Shown here: positions 41,722 through 50,554 of the stretch, one piece after another | Layout: every line of letters starts with the position of its first letter | Position numbering within the stretch: the stretch's first letter is position 1 | Source: Streptomyces sp. DG1A-41 | GTDB lineage: Bacteria > Actinomycetota > Actinomycetes > Streptomycetales > Streptomycetaceae | NCBI RefSeq assembly: GCF_037055355.1 | Contig: NZ_CP146350.1 | Span: forward strand, 6,905,001 to 6,969,000 | Reading direction: 5' to 3' | DNA length: 64,000 bases | Notes under the pieces: model-generated | What the model was told of the DNA's origin: nothing | Seen by the model: the letters and a program-made list of their open reading frames with translations, nothing else | Database searches by the model: none | Program-made: the position numbers and the translations under genes

Positions 41722-44332
41722 TCAGTCGAACAGCGGTGCCAGTACCTCCCCACCCGCCAGGATCCGCCACGCCGGAACCCGCACCGTGCGGCCCACCGGG
41801 CACGCCTTCGCCCCGTAGCCCCCGGACGGCAGCCCGGTCAGGAGGTCGTCCCGCGCGTGGGTCAGCCGCAGATGCCGTGCCGGGTCGATGCCCGGCGGTG
41901 GGCCGAAGTCGATCAGGACCGCCGTGTTCTCCCCGGCCTCGGTGAACAGCAGGTCCACCGGGTGGCCGCCGACCACCGCCGCCCGCTCCAGGTCGCTGAT
42001 CCCGCGCTCGGCCCGGTACTGCTGGAGCCGATCGGCGAGTTCCTCGCGGAACCCGGTCGCCGGGGTGGCCGTCACCACCGGCCCGTCGGCCTCGTCCGTG
42101 TCCGCACCCAGGCGTGCCGAGCGCCCCCGCGAGCAGGGCCGGCAGTCCGCTCTGCCCCTGCCAGAACGCGTGCGCGCCCACGGTGATCAGCTGGGACTTG
42201 GCCCGGGTCACCGCCACGTTCCACAGGTTGACCTGGCTCGCGACCCAATGGGTCGTCCTCGGCGGGGTGTTGTGCGTGGCCACCGGGCTCAGGACCATCA
42301 CGTCGCGCTGCCCGCCCTGGAAGGCGTGCACGGTGCCGACCCGGACGCGGTCGTCGTCGCGCCATACCCGCGCCAACGCCTCCTTCTGCGCCCGGAAGGG
42401 CGTGACCACACCCACCGTGGCGTCCTGCGGCAGCCGCGCCAGCAGTTCGTCCACCACCCGCCGTACGCCCTCCGCCTCCGCCGCGTTGCGCCAGGACCGC
42501 CCGTCGCCGCCCCGCGCCGACGCGCCGCGCGGTACGTCGACCCAGCCCAGCGTCGGCCCCGGATCGGCCGCCCCCACCGGGTCGAGGGCCGGGACCTGCC
42601 GCCGTACGTCGGTGAGCACCTGCAACTGGCCCGCGTAGCAGTAGCCGTTGACGATGTCGGCGATCCGGGGGTGGCACCGGTAGTGCTCGTCGAGGAGCAG
42701 CGCGGAGTCACCGTGCCGTTCGGCCGCGTGGTACGAGGAGTAGACGTGGTACGTGAGCCGGTGGTCCTCCAGCTGTGCCGCGCTCGGCCCGGCCCGGACG
42801 CGCGCCTGCTGTTCCTGCTGCGGTGACACACCGGAGATGTGCCCCAGCTGCATCGGGTCGCCGATGATCAGCGCCCGGCGGGCCCGGAACAGCAGCGGCA
42901 GCACCGAGGGGATGGAGCACTGGCTCGCCTCGTCGATGACGACGAGGTCGAACAGCTTCGGGGCGAGTTCCAGTTGCCGCACCGAGTGCGTGCTGACGGC
43001 CCATCCCTTGATGTGCGCCATCAGGTTCTTCTGGCTGCGCTGGAAGCCCGAGCGGCTCCGCAGCGCCTGGAGCCGCTGCTGCATGAGCCCGCGCGCCCGC
43101 GTCAGCTCCGCCGACAGTTCTAAGAGCGTGCCCGCTGCCTCCAGCCGTGACCGCCGCAGCCCGTCCTCGTCCCATCGCGTGTGCCTTGGGACGAGCGCCC
43201 GCACCTCCCGTTCCAGGGCCACCGTGTCCGCCAGCGACTCCAGCAGCCTCGCCGGCACCGGCCGCCCGGTCGCCCACTCCGGCCACGACGGCCGGTCCGG
43301 CAGGTTCGAAAGATCCGGTCGGCCCTCCTCCGCCTCATCGGTCACCGCCGGGACGAGCGCGGCCGGCGCCCGTCCCCGGCGCCACGGGCCGAGCAGCCAC
43401 CAGGGGGCACCGGCCACCTTCCGCGCCCGGTCCTCCCAGCGTCCCAGCGCGGCCGAGCCGTCCGCGCCCGGCGCCGCCCAGACACCTTCCAGGAGCGGCA
43501 GCGGAAGCTCCAGCGCCTCCGCCCGTTCCGCCCGTTCCCGGAGCAGATCCAGCAGCCGCCCCTCCTCGCCGACGTGTCGCGCGGCCTCCGCCCACGGTGG
43601 CCGATCGCGGCGCGGCGCCTGGGCGGGCTCGCCCAGCAGCCGCTCCAGCTTGGCCGCCTCCCGCTGCAGTGCTTCGGTGTTGCCCGTCCGCATCAGCAGG
43701 CCGGGAGCGATGTCGTCGCAGCGTTCGGCCACGACGTTCACGGCCTCGTTGTTCGTCGAGGCGACCAGCACGGACTGCCCGGCGGCGACACAGGTGGTGA
43801 CGACGGCCGTGACGACCTCGCTCTTGCCCGTGCCGGGCGGCCCGGTCGCCCACCGTCAGGGGCCGTGTCATCGCCGAGGAGATGACCGACTCCTGGCTCT
43901 CGTTGCACGGCCCCGGAGCCACCACGGCGGCGGCAGCGTCCCGCGCACCGCCCTCACCGCCGCTCAGCAGCGCGTCCAGGGTGGTGCCGGGGATCTGCCC
44001 GGTCCGGGTCGACATCTGCAACAGTTGTCCACCAGGGCCTCGGTGGCCTTGGCCTCCACACCCGAAGGCACCAGCAGGACGGCCGCGTTGTGCGCGCCGG
44101 GCCGCAGCGCCTGCATCACCGTCCGCTCGCTGAGCGCGGACGGGTCGAGCGGCTCCAGCTCCGGCAACCCCAGCTCCTCCAGCAACTCCCGCACGGCGCG
44201 CAGCATCTGCGCGACGTTGCCCTCCTGCCAGGACGGCTGCCAGCGTGCGATGAGGTCGGCCGCGTCGCCCTCGTCCAGCAGTTCTGCGACGACACCTGTA
44301 ACGGGGCAGCGCGCTCGCCTGCGCGACGGCAC
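41722..44332 (-). pseudogene. Superfamily 1 (UPF1/DNA2-like) helicase, multiply frameshifted
   Basis: Reading three frames in turn gives one large helicase. The N-terminal part (VVAELLDEGDAADLIARWQPSW...) is followed by a shift near 44025 and the GTTLDALLSG segment. After a shift near 43850 comes Walker A GPPGTGKSEV, then the body with DEASQ (motif II), GDPMQLGHI, LDEHYRCHPRI, VGTVHAFQGGQRD and VNLWNVAVTRAKSQ (motif VI). After a shift near 42115 comes a C-terminal domain (REELADRLQQYRAERGISDL...VLIDFGPPPGIDPARHLRL) resembling a nuclease-like tail. All core motifs survive, so either decay is recent or the shifts are sequence errors. The true start is unclear. Confidence 0.75.
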
Positions 44333-44632
44333 CCGACGATGTGCTCAACGAACTCTTCTCGGCACCGGGCCTTGGGCGGCTTCGGCCACCTCACAACCAT
44401 CTTCGGCGTCAGCGGCACCGTGCCGCGTACCCACCGCTGGATTCCGCCCGCACCGACACTGTGGCTACCTGAAGGAACCGCTGGAGGGGCTCGGCGACCA
44501 CGCTGCTCGGGCCGGACGTGACGCTCGTACGACGGTGCGCCGGGACGGGTGCGGCGGACGGCGCCCGCAGCCCGGCGAGGATGAGAACCGCTGCGCCCCA
44601 CGCCGTGATGAGCGCCGGTCTAGGCTGCGCCC

Positions 44633-44983
44633 ATGGAGCAGCGAGAGATCATGCAGAAGGTCGTCGGGATGCTCACCGAGGCACTGGAGGTGCGGCGGCA
44701 GGTGCGCGAGAACCCCGATGGGCAGGTCGCGCTGACCGGGGCCGTCTCCGCGCTTCTCGCGGAGACCCTGCCGCGGATCCGGCTTCCTGCGGATGCCGGT
44801 GGCCGCGCGGCCGCGGACCTCGTCGCCGAGGAGCTGGGGCCCACCCTCGTGAGCATCGCCAACTGCTTCTCGTTCGCCTTCGTGCAACTCGCCGAAGCGC
44901 ATGACGAAGGACGCACCGACGTCTCTGCCGCGGACGTCCTTCGGCGCATCTCCCTGCGGTTCGCGACGGAGGCGGAGCAGTAG
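44633..44983 (+). CDS. Small helical protein, unknown
   Basis: 116 residues, predicted mainly helical (REIMQKVVGMLTEALEVRRQV...VSALLAETLPRIRLP...FSFAFVQLAEAHDEGRTDVSAADVLRRISL). Codon use and composition look real. ATG at 44633 lacks an obvious ribosome binding site. Convergent with the LacI gene, 19 bp apart. No family recognised. Confidence 0.6.
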   Translation: MEQREIMQKVVGMLTEALEVRRQVRENPDGQVALTGAVSALLAETLPRIRLPADAGGRAAADLVAEELGPTLVSIANCFSFAFVQLAEAHDEGRTDVSAADVLRRISLRFATEAEQ

Positions 44984-45002
44984 GAGAGCTTCCGCGACCC
45001 GG

Positions 45003-46034
45003 TCATGTCCCCCGCGTGACCGCCGCGGGCTGTTCGCCCGATCCCCGGACGATCAGCCGGGTGGGGACGGTGACGGTGCGAGAACGGGAGCGGTCGCCAT
45101 CGAGTCGGGCCAGGGCGGTCGTCGCCACCGTCCTGCCGATTTCCTCGGGGTCCTGGGCGACCACGGTCAGGGCCGGTTCCAGTGCCTCGGCGAGCGAGAC
45201 GTCGTCGAAGGCGACGACGGCCACGTCCTTGCGCTTGCTGCGGGCGAGTTCGGCGACGATGCCCAGCGCCATGATGTTGTTGCCGGCGAACAGGGCCGTG
45301 GGCGGACCGGCCAGGTCGAGCAGCTTCGAGGTCGCGGCCTCGGCCCCCTGCTGGTCGTGTGCGCTGACGACGAGGGAACGGTCATAGGGGATGTCGGCTT
45401 GCTTCAGGGCCGAGCGGTAGCCGGCGAGGCGCTCGCGGCGGGTGTAGAGGTTGGTGGGCAGGTCGCCGATGAAGCCGATGCGCCGGTGTCCGTGGGCGAT
45501 CAGGTGGGCGACGCCCTCATGGGAACCGTCACGGTTGGAGCTGACGACGCTGTCCGTGGCCAGGCCCGCTCCCGGGCGGTCGATGAAGACGACGGGCAGC
45601 CCCGCGGCGCGGTGGGTCTTGAGGTGGGAGTGGTCGGCGCCGACGGACGGCACGACCATCAGGATGCTGACGCGGCGGGCGAGGAACTTGTCCGTCAACG
45701 AGCGCTCGCGGTCGGGATCGTCCGCGGAGGAACCCATGAGCAGGGTCAGGCCGCGGTCGCGGACCGTGTCCTCGATGCTCCTTGCCACGGCTCCGAAGAA
45801 CGGGTTGGCCAGGTCGGGGATGACCAGTCCTATCGTGGTGTCGGGCCCGCCCACCCGGATGTTGCGGGCCATGAGGTTCGGCTGGAAGCCGAGCTTGGCC
45901 ACGGCGGCGAGCACCTGTTCCCTGGTCTCGGCCGAGGCGGGGCCGTCCTCGTTGAGGACGCGGGAGACGGTCTTGGCGCTGACGCCCACTTCTCGGGCGA
46001 CGTCTGCCAGGGTCGGGCGGCGCTTGGCTGCCAT
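45003..46034 (-). CDS. LacI-family regulator of the Frc-type sugar operon
   Basis: 343 residues: LacI helix-turn-helix and hinge helix (TLADVAREVGVSAKTVSRVLNEDG...LGFQPNLMARNIRVGG) and a periplasmic-binding-protein-like sensor (VIPDLANPFFGAVARSIEDT, HGHRRIGFIGD, ALFAGNNIMALG). ATG at 46034. It is the last gene of the reverse operon frcB-frcC-frcA-lacI. The paired central-CG dyads at 49179-49208 and 50408-50437 are its likely binding sites; the sugar ligand should be fructose or its phosphate. Confidence 0.92.
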   Translation of the reverse strand: MAAKRRPTLADVAREVGVSAKTVSRVLNEDGPASAETREQVLAAVAKLGFQPNLMARNIRVGGPDTTIGLVIPDLANPFFGAVARSIEDTVRDRGLTLLMGSSADDPDRERSLTDKFLARRVSILMVVPSVGADHSHLKTHRAAGLPVVFIDRPGAGLATDSVVSSNRDGSHEGVAHLIAHGHRRIGFIGDLPTNLYTRRERLAGYRSALKQADIPYDRSLVVSAHDQQGAEAATSKLLDLAGPPTALFAGNNIMALGIVAELARSKRKDVAVVAFDDVSLAEALEPALTVVAQDPEEIGRTVATTALARLDGDRSRSRTVTVPTRLIVRGSGEQPAAVTRGT

Positions 46035-46109
46035 GGGTGAAACAGTCTCCTGTGCTCGTCGGCCCGGCCGCGGCCTCGGCCGGAACCTGTGAGTGCTTCT
46101 GTCCTGTCT

Positions 46110-46946
46110 TCAGGTGGCCTGGACTCCCGCGGCCTTGGCCGCCTCGGAATCGGCTACGACAGTACCTCCGGCCGCATCGACGGTGAGCGCGCCGGTCATG
46201 ATGGCCACGACCTCCGCCATGGAGTAGTCCGACGGCTTGATCACGGCGGCGCGCCGTCCCAGCCGGTGGACGTGGATCCGGTCGGCGATCTCGAAGACGT
46301 GGGGCATGTTGTGGCTGATCAGTACGACCGGCAGGCCCTTGTCCCGGACCCGGCGGATGAGGTCGAGGACCTGACCGGATTCCTTGACGCCGAGGGCGGC
46401 GGTGGGTTCGTCCATGACGACGACGCTGCGGGCCCAGGCGACGGAACGGGCGACCGCGACGGCCTGCCGCTGTCCGCCGGAGAGGGTCTCGACGGACTGC
46501 GTCAGCGAGCGAAGGCCGATCTTCAGGTCGGCCATGTGCTCGGCGGCCTCCTGGCGCATGCGCTTCTTGTCCAGCATGCGGAACACACTGCCGAGAACAC
46601 CGGGGCGGCGGAGCTCGCGCCCCAGGAACATGTTCGAGGCGATGTCCATGGAGGCGGCCACGGCGAGGTCCTGATAGACCGTCTCGATGCCGTGGGCGCG
46701 GGCGCTCTGCGGGCCGGAGAACTGAATCGGCTTGCCGTTGAGGCGTATCTCGCCCTCGTCCGGGACCAGCGCGCCGGTGAGCGCCTTGATCAGGCTCGTC
46801 TTGCCGGCTCCGTTGTCGCCGATGACGGCGAGGACCTCGCCGGGCATCAGGTCGAAGTCGGCGCCGTCGATGGCGGTGACATGGCCGTAGCGCTTGACCA
46901 GACCACGGGCCTGAAGGACAGGGGTGGGGGAGGAGGTGGCGGTCAT
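46110..46946 (-). CDS. frcA: Fructose-type ABC importer, ATP-binding protein
   Basis: 278 residues, a single nucleotide-binding domain: Walker A GDNGAGKTSL, Q-loop YQDLAVA, signature LSGGQRQAV, Walker B VVMDEPTAALGV, and switch His in ISHNMPH. Importers of this carbohydrate class (CUT2) usually have a double-domain ATPase (RbsA); the single-domain form is characteristic of FrcA. Its ATG overlaps the stop of the permease gene (ATGA). Confidence 0.9.
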   Translation of the reverse strand: MTATSSPTPVLQARGLVKRYGHVTAIDGADFDLMPGEVLAVIGDNGAGKTSLIKALTGALVPDEGEIRLNGKPIQFSGPQSARAHGIETVYQDLAVAASMDIASNMFLGRELRRPGVLGSVFRMLDKKRMRQEAAEHMADLKIGLRSLTQSVETLSGGQRQAVAVARSVAWARSVVVMDEPTAALGVKESGQVLDLIRRVRDKGLPVVLISHNMPHVFEIADRIHVHRLGRRAAVIKPSDYSMAEVVAIMTGALTVDAAGGTVVADSEAAKAAGVQAT

Positions 46947-47957
46947 CGGGCCTTCTTCCGGGAGATCTGGTCGACGGTCACCGCGAGGATCACCAGGACG
47001 CCGGTGATCAGCGTCTGGTAGATGGAGGCGACGCCCATCAGTTGCAGGCCGTTGCGGAACACACCGACGATGAGGACGCCGATGAAGGTGCCCAGGACCG
47101 AACCGCGCCCGCCGAAGAGGCTGGTGCCGCCCAGAACGACGGCCGTGATGCTGTCGAGGTTGTCGGTCTGACCCGCCTGGGGGTCACCGACTCCGGTGCG
47201 GGAGATGAGCAGCAGGGCGGCGATGCCGTAGAGGACGCCCGCCACGGTGTAGACGCCGACGGTCAGGCGGGAGGTACGGATGCCGTTCAGCCGCGCCGCT
47301 TCCTGGCTGTTGCCCAGCGCGTAGACGGTGCCGGCCCCAGCCGGTGCTGCTCAGCGCGTAGGCGAGGAGCAGGAAGAGGCCGATGGTGACCAGGGAGCCG
47401 TACGTGATGTCGGTGCCGCCGAGCGGGAAGGTCTGCCCGAGGGCCGTCAGCGGGCCGGGCAGGTTGGTGACCGTCTGCTCCTCGGAGTAGATGTGGGTCA
47501 GAGCGAACGCCACGTTGAGCATGCCGAGGGTGACGATGAACGGCGGCAGCGGGATCTTCTGCACCAGCAGCCCGTTGAGCAGCCCGAATCCGCCGCAGAC
47601 GGCGATGCCCAGGGCGATGGCGGCGAGCGGGGACAGCGAGCCCTCCGCGGCCATCTTGGCGATCATGATGCTGCCGAACGCCATGACAGCACCGCACGAC
47701 AGGTCGATGCCCGCCGTCAGGATGATCAGGGTCTGACCGATGGCGAGGGTGCCGACGACCATGACCTGCTGCACGATCAGCGAGAAGTTGCCGCCGGTGA
47801 GGAACTGGTCGGTCGAGAGGGAGAAGAAGGCGCAGGCCAGGAGGAGGGCGACCAGCGGGCCGGTGGTCGGTGCCGTGAGCAGCCTGCGAGCCGTGGTCGG
47901 CGCTTTGAGCCCGGCGTACGGCGAGGACGTGCTCGGGGGCGTGGTCGTGGCTGTCAT
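46943..47957 (-). pseudogene. frcC: Fructose-type ABC importer permease, single frameshift
   Basis: CUT2 permease with ATG at 47957. The N-terminal two thirds (TLAIGQTLIILTAGIDLSCGAVMAFG, PPFIVTLGMLNVAFALTHIYS) read to SSTGWGRH. Here an extra C (near 47330) shifts the frame, and the rest (VAGVLYGIAALLLISRTGVGDP, LDSITAVVLGGTSLFGGRGS) continues in another frame to 46943. Both parts are well conserved and the neighbours are intact, so a sequence error is as likely as a real lesion. If real, the importer cannot work. Confidence 0.85.
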
Positions 47958-48019
47958 ACGAAGTCCTTGTCGGAAGACAGAAGTCCGTGTCTCTCCTTGC
48001 CGGAGGACAAGGGAACGAG

Positions 48020-48063
48020 GGGGCGGCCGTCCCCCGGTCGGGGAGGTGGGAATCGGCCGCCCC
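48020..48063 (-). promoter_or_regulatory. Intercistronic stem-loop between frcB and frcC
   Basis: Perfect 10-bp inverted repeat (48020-48029 with 48054-48063) enclosing a second CCCC/GGGG stem. Such structures after a binding-protein gene protect its mRNA or cut readthrough, giving more binding protein than permease. Confidence 0.55.
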
Positions 48064-48094
48064 GCTTGGGGTGCGTACGGTCGTCGGGGGCGGC

Positions 48095-49117
48095 TCAGCC
48101 CCAGCAGTTCTCCAGGCCGTAGGCGGTGTCCTTGGACGCGACCCCGTCCTGCGCCTTGTCGGTGATCAGGGTGACGCCCGTGTCGGTGTAACCGGACGCC
48201 TTCTTGCCGTCCTTGGCGTACGTCACGACGGCCTTGACGCCCTCGGCTGCCATCTTCAGCGGGTACTGCTGGGACGTCGCGGCGATCTTGCCGTCCTTGA
48301 CCGCCTGGGTGCCGGTGCAGCCGCCGTCGACGGAGACGATCAGGACGTCCTTCTCCCGGCCCTTGGCCTTGAGCGCGGTGTACGCGCCCAGCGCGGCCGG
48401 CTCGTTGATCGTGTAGACGACGTTGATGCCGGGTTCCTTCTGGAGGCAGTTCTCCATCGCCGTCTGGCCCTTGGACTGGTCGCCGCCGGTGTCCTGGGCG
48501 CAGGCGACGTCCTTCTCGGTGGCGCCGAAGCCCTTGAGGAAGCCGTTGTGCCGCTGGACGCCGACGGAGACGCCCGGTGCCAGGTCGAGGGCGGCTATCT
48601 TCGCGGTCTTGCCCTTCATCGCGGCCTTGGCGTACTCGCCGATCAGCTCGCCGGCCTTGAGGTTGTCGGTGGCGAAGAGGGCGTCGACCGCGCTCTGCGG
48701 CTCGGTCGGGGTGTCCAGGGCGATGACCAGGACACCCTTGGCCCGGGCCTTCTCGATCGCGGGCACGATGGCCTTGGAGTCGCTCGGGGTGATCAGGATG
48801 CCCTTCACGCCGGAGGCGACCATGTTCTCCATGGCCGTGACCTGACCGGCGTTGTCGCCGTCGAACTTGCCTGCCGCGGTCAAGAGCTTGACGCCCTCGG
48901 CCTTCGCGGTCTTCTCCGCGCCCTCCTTCATCTTCACGAAGAACGGGTTGGTGTCGGTCTTGGTGATCAGCCCCACCTTGACGTCGCCCGAACCGGCGCC
49001 GGCCGAACCCGATCCGGAACCGGAGCCGGATCCGCAGGCCGTCAGGGTGAGGGCCGCGACACCCGTGACCGCGGCGGCTCTGAGGAGGGAGGAGGACAGG
49101 CGAGTGGTGCGAGACAT
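48095..49117 (-). CDS. frcB: Fructose-type ABC importer, sugar-binding lipoprotein
   Basis: 340 residues. Lipoprotein signal with lipobox LTAC (Cys28), then a Gly/Ser linker and a type 1 periplasmic-binding fold (VGLITKTDTNPFFVKMKEGAEKTAKAEG, GILITPSDSKAIVPAIEKARAKGVLVIALDTP, YTINEPAALGAY). FrcB/RbsB-like. ATG at 49117 is used because AGGAG lies just upstream, instead of an upstream start at 49147. First gene of the reverse importer operon; paired operators lie 62-91 bp upstream. Confidence 0.9.
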   Translation of the reverse strand: MSRTTRLSSSLLRAAAVTGVAALTLTACGSGSGSGSGSAGAGSGDVKVGLITKTDTNPFFVKMKEGAEKTAKAEGVKLLTAAGKFDGDNAGQVTAMENMVASGVKGILITPSDSKAIVPAIEKARAKGVLVIALDTPTEPQSAVDALFATDNLKAGELIGEYAKAAMKGKTAKIAALDLAPGVSVGVQRHNGFLKGFGATEKDVACAQDTGGDQSKGQTAMENCLQKEPGINVVYTINEPAALGAYTALKAKGREKDVLIVSVDGGCTGTQAVKDGKIAATSQQYPLKMAAEGVKAVVTYAKDGKKASGYTDTGVTLITDKAQDGVASKDTAYGLENCWG

Positions 49118-49178
49118 GATCGACTCCTGAGGTGTGGCGAGCGGCACGGGGTTGTTGTCAGAGCATGCCGCCCGAGGG

Positions 49179-49208
49179 TGTCATCGTTGACTTATGTCAT
49201 CGTTGACA
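49179..49208. promoter_or_regulatory. Paired LacI-type operators between frcB and fructokinase genes
   Basis: Two direct copies, TGTCATCGTTGACT (49179-49192) and TGTCATCGTTGACA (49195-49208), 16 bp apart start to start. Each is a 14-bp dyad with the central CG typical of LacI-family sites. They lie in the divergent gap and can serve both directions. Confidence 0.75.
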
Positions 49209-49363
49209 CTGCATGGCGAGGATGATGGACTCCGTCTCCCGGAAACGTCAATGCCTTGCACTCGTCACAAATCGGCAACGCTCGCGGCCGCTCCACCGTG
49301 GCGATCCGGCAGCCGCACCACGACGCCCGGTGTGCCCCTCCGTTCGTCAGAGAAGAGCAGCCC

Positions 49364-50419
49364 ATGAGCCCGCGTCAGATCACCGTCCTGGGGGAGTGCG
49401 TCGCGGACGCGTTCGCCGAACCCGGGGGCGCCTCGAACGAACTCGCCCTGCGTGTGCTGCCGGGCGGCGGACCTGCGAACACGGCCGTGTCACTGGCCCG
49501 GCTCGGCACCCCGGCCCGCTTCCTCGCGCGGCTGTCGGGCGATGTGTTCGGCCGCCTGTTCCGCGCACACCTGGAGACATCGGGAGTGGACCTGTCGAGC
49601 GCCGTCACGGCGGCGGAACCCAGCACGCTGGCCGTGGCGGAACTGGACGCCAGGGGGCAGGCCGCGTTCTCCTTCCATGCGCAGAACACGGCCGACTGGC
49701 AGTGGACGGCTGAGGAGCTGGCACGGGTGGATTTGTCCCGGACCGCCTGCGTGCACACCGGATCCCTGGCCCTGGTCCAGGCGCCCGGGGCGGCGGTGGT
49801 GGAGGACTTCCTGGCGGCGGCCTCCCCTCACGCGACCATCAGCATCGACCCCAACGTCCGGCCGCTGCTGGTCCACCCCGACGTCTACCGCGCCCGGCTG
49901 GCGCACTGGTGCGGCCTCGCCGACGTACTGAGGCTCAGCGAGGACGACCTGGAACTCCTGCTGCCGGGCACGCCGCCCGAGGAGGCCTGCGACATCTGGC
50001 ACGCCTCCGGGGCGCGGCTCGTGGTGATCACGCGTGGTGCCGACGGCGCCCTGGCCTCGCTCGACGGCGAACGTGTCCAGGTGCCTGCCGTGCCGACGAG
50101 CGTCGCCGACACGGTCGGGGCGGGGGACTCGTTCACCGCCGGGCTGCTGCACCACCTGGGCGCCCGCGGCCTGCTCGGTGGCCGGCTGACGGAACTCCGC
50201 CTCGACGATGTCGCGGAAGCCTGCCGGTTCGCCACCCGCGTCGCGGCCCTGACCTGCTCGGTCGCCGGCCCAACCCCCCGTGGCGGAACCAGCTGGAGCA
50301 GCTCGCCACGGCCGATCGCGTATGACGGACTTACAAGTCGCGCAGCCGACATCCCGGCCGAACCGTTGACGCGTCGGCCGGATGGCGGCCATCATCGGGC
50401 CACTCGATGTCATCGATGA
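49364..50419 (+). CDS. PfkB-family fructokinase, 3' end probably frameshifted
   Basis: As read, 351 residues. Ribokinase-fold motifs: LGECVADAF, LPGGGPANTAVSLARLG near the start, and the anion-hole/catalytic DTVGAGDSFTAGLL near residue 250. Up to CSVAGP it is normal; the remaining 40 residues are unlike the family. A one-base deletion in a C-run near 50272 would explain this: the next frame reads NPPWRNQLEQLATADRV and stops at 50325, a typical fructokinase end. As read, the stop falls inside the operator at 50408, which also argues for the shorter form. It phosphorylates the imported fructose. ATG at 49364. Confidence 0.85.
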   Translation: MSPRQITVLGECVADAFAEPGGASNELALRVLPGGGPANTAVSLARLGTPARFLARLSGDVFGRLFRAHLETSGVDLSSAVTAAEPSTLAVAELDARGQAAFSFHAQNTADWQWTAEELARVDLSRTACVHTGSLALVQAPGAAVVEDFLAAASPHATISIDPNVRPLLVHPDVYRARLAHWCGLADVLRLSEDDLELLLPGTPPEEACDIWHASGARLVVITRGADGALASLDGERVQVPAVPTSVADTVGAGDSFTAGLLHHLGARGLLGGRLTELRLDDVAEACRFATRVAALTCSVAGPTPRGGTSWSSSPRPIAYDGLTSRAADIPAEPLTRRPDGGHHRATRCHR

Positions 50420-50437
50420 CACAAGTCAACGATGACA
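50408..50437. promoter_or_regulatory. Paired LacI-type operators upstream of the secreted fructanase
   Basis: TGTCATCGATGACA (50408-50421, a perfect palindrome) and AGTCAACGATGACA (50424-50437). The second is the exact reverse complement of the site at 49179. Spacing is again 16 bp. They lie 118 bp before the GH32 start codon. Confidence 0.75.
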
Positions 50438-50554
50438 CCTCCTTTCCCTCTCGGCGCCATGGACGACGGCGCTGAGAAGGCGTCACCCTTCGGTCGGTTC
50501 CGCGCCGGAATCCAGGCTCCGCTGCGCGCGGACGGCCACGGCACAGGAGACACC

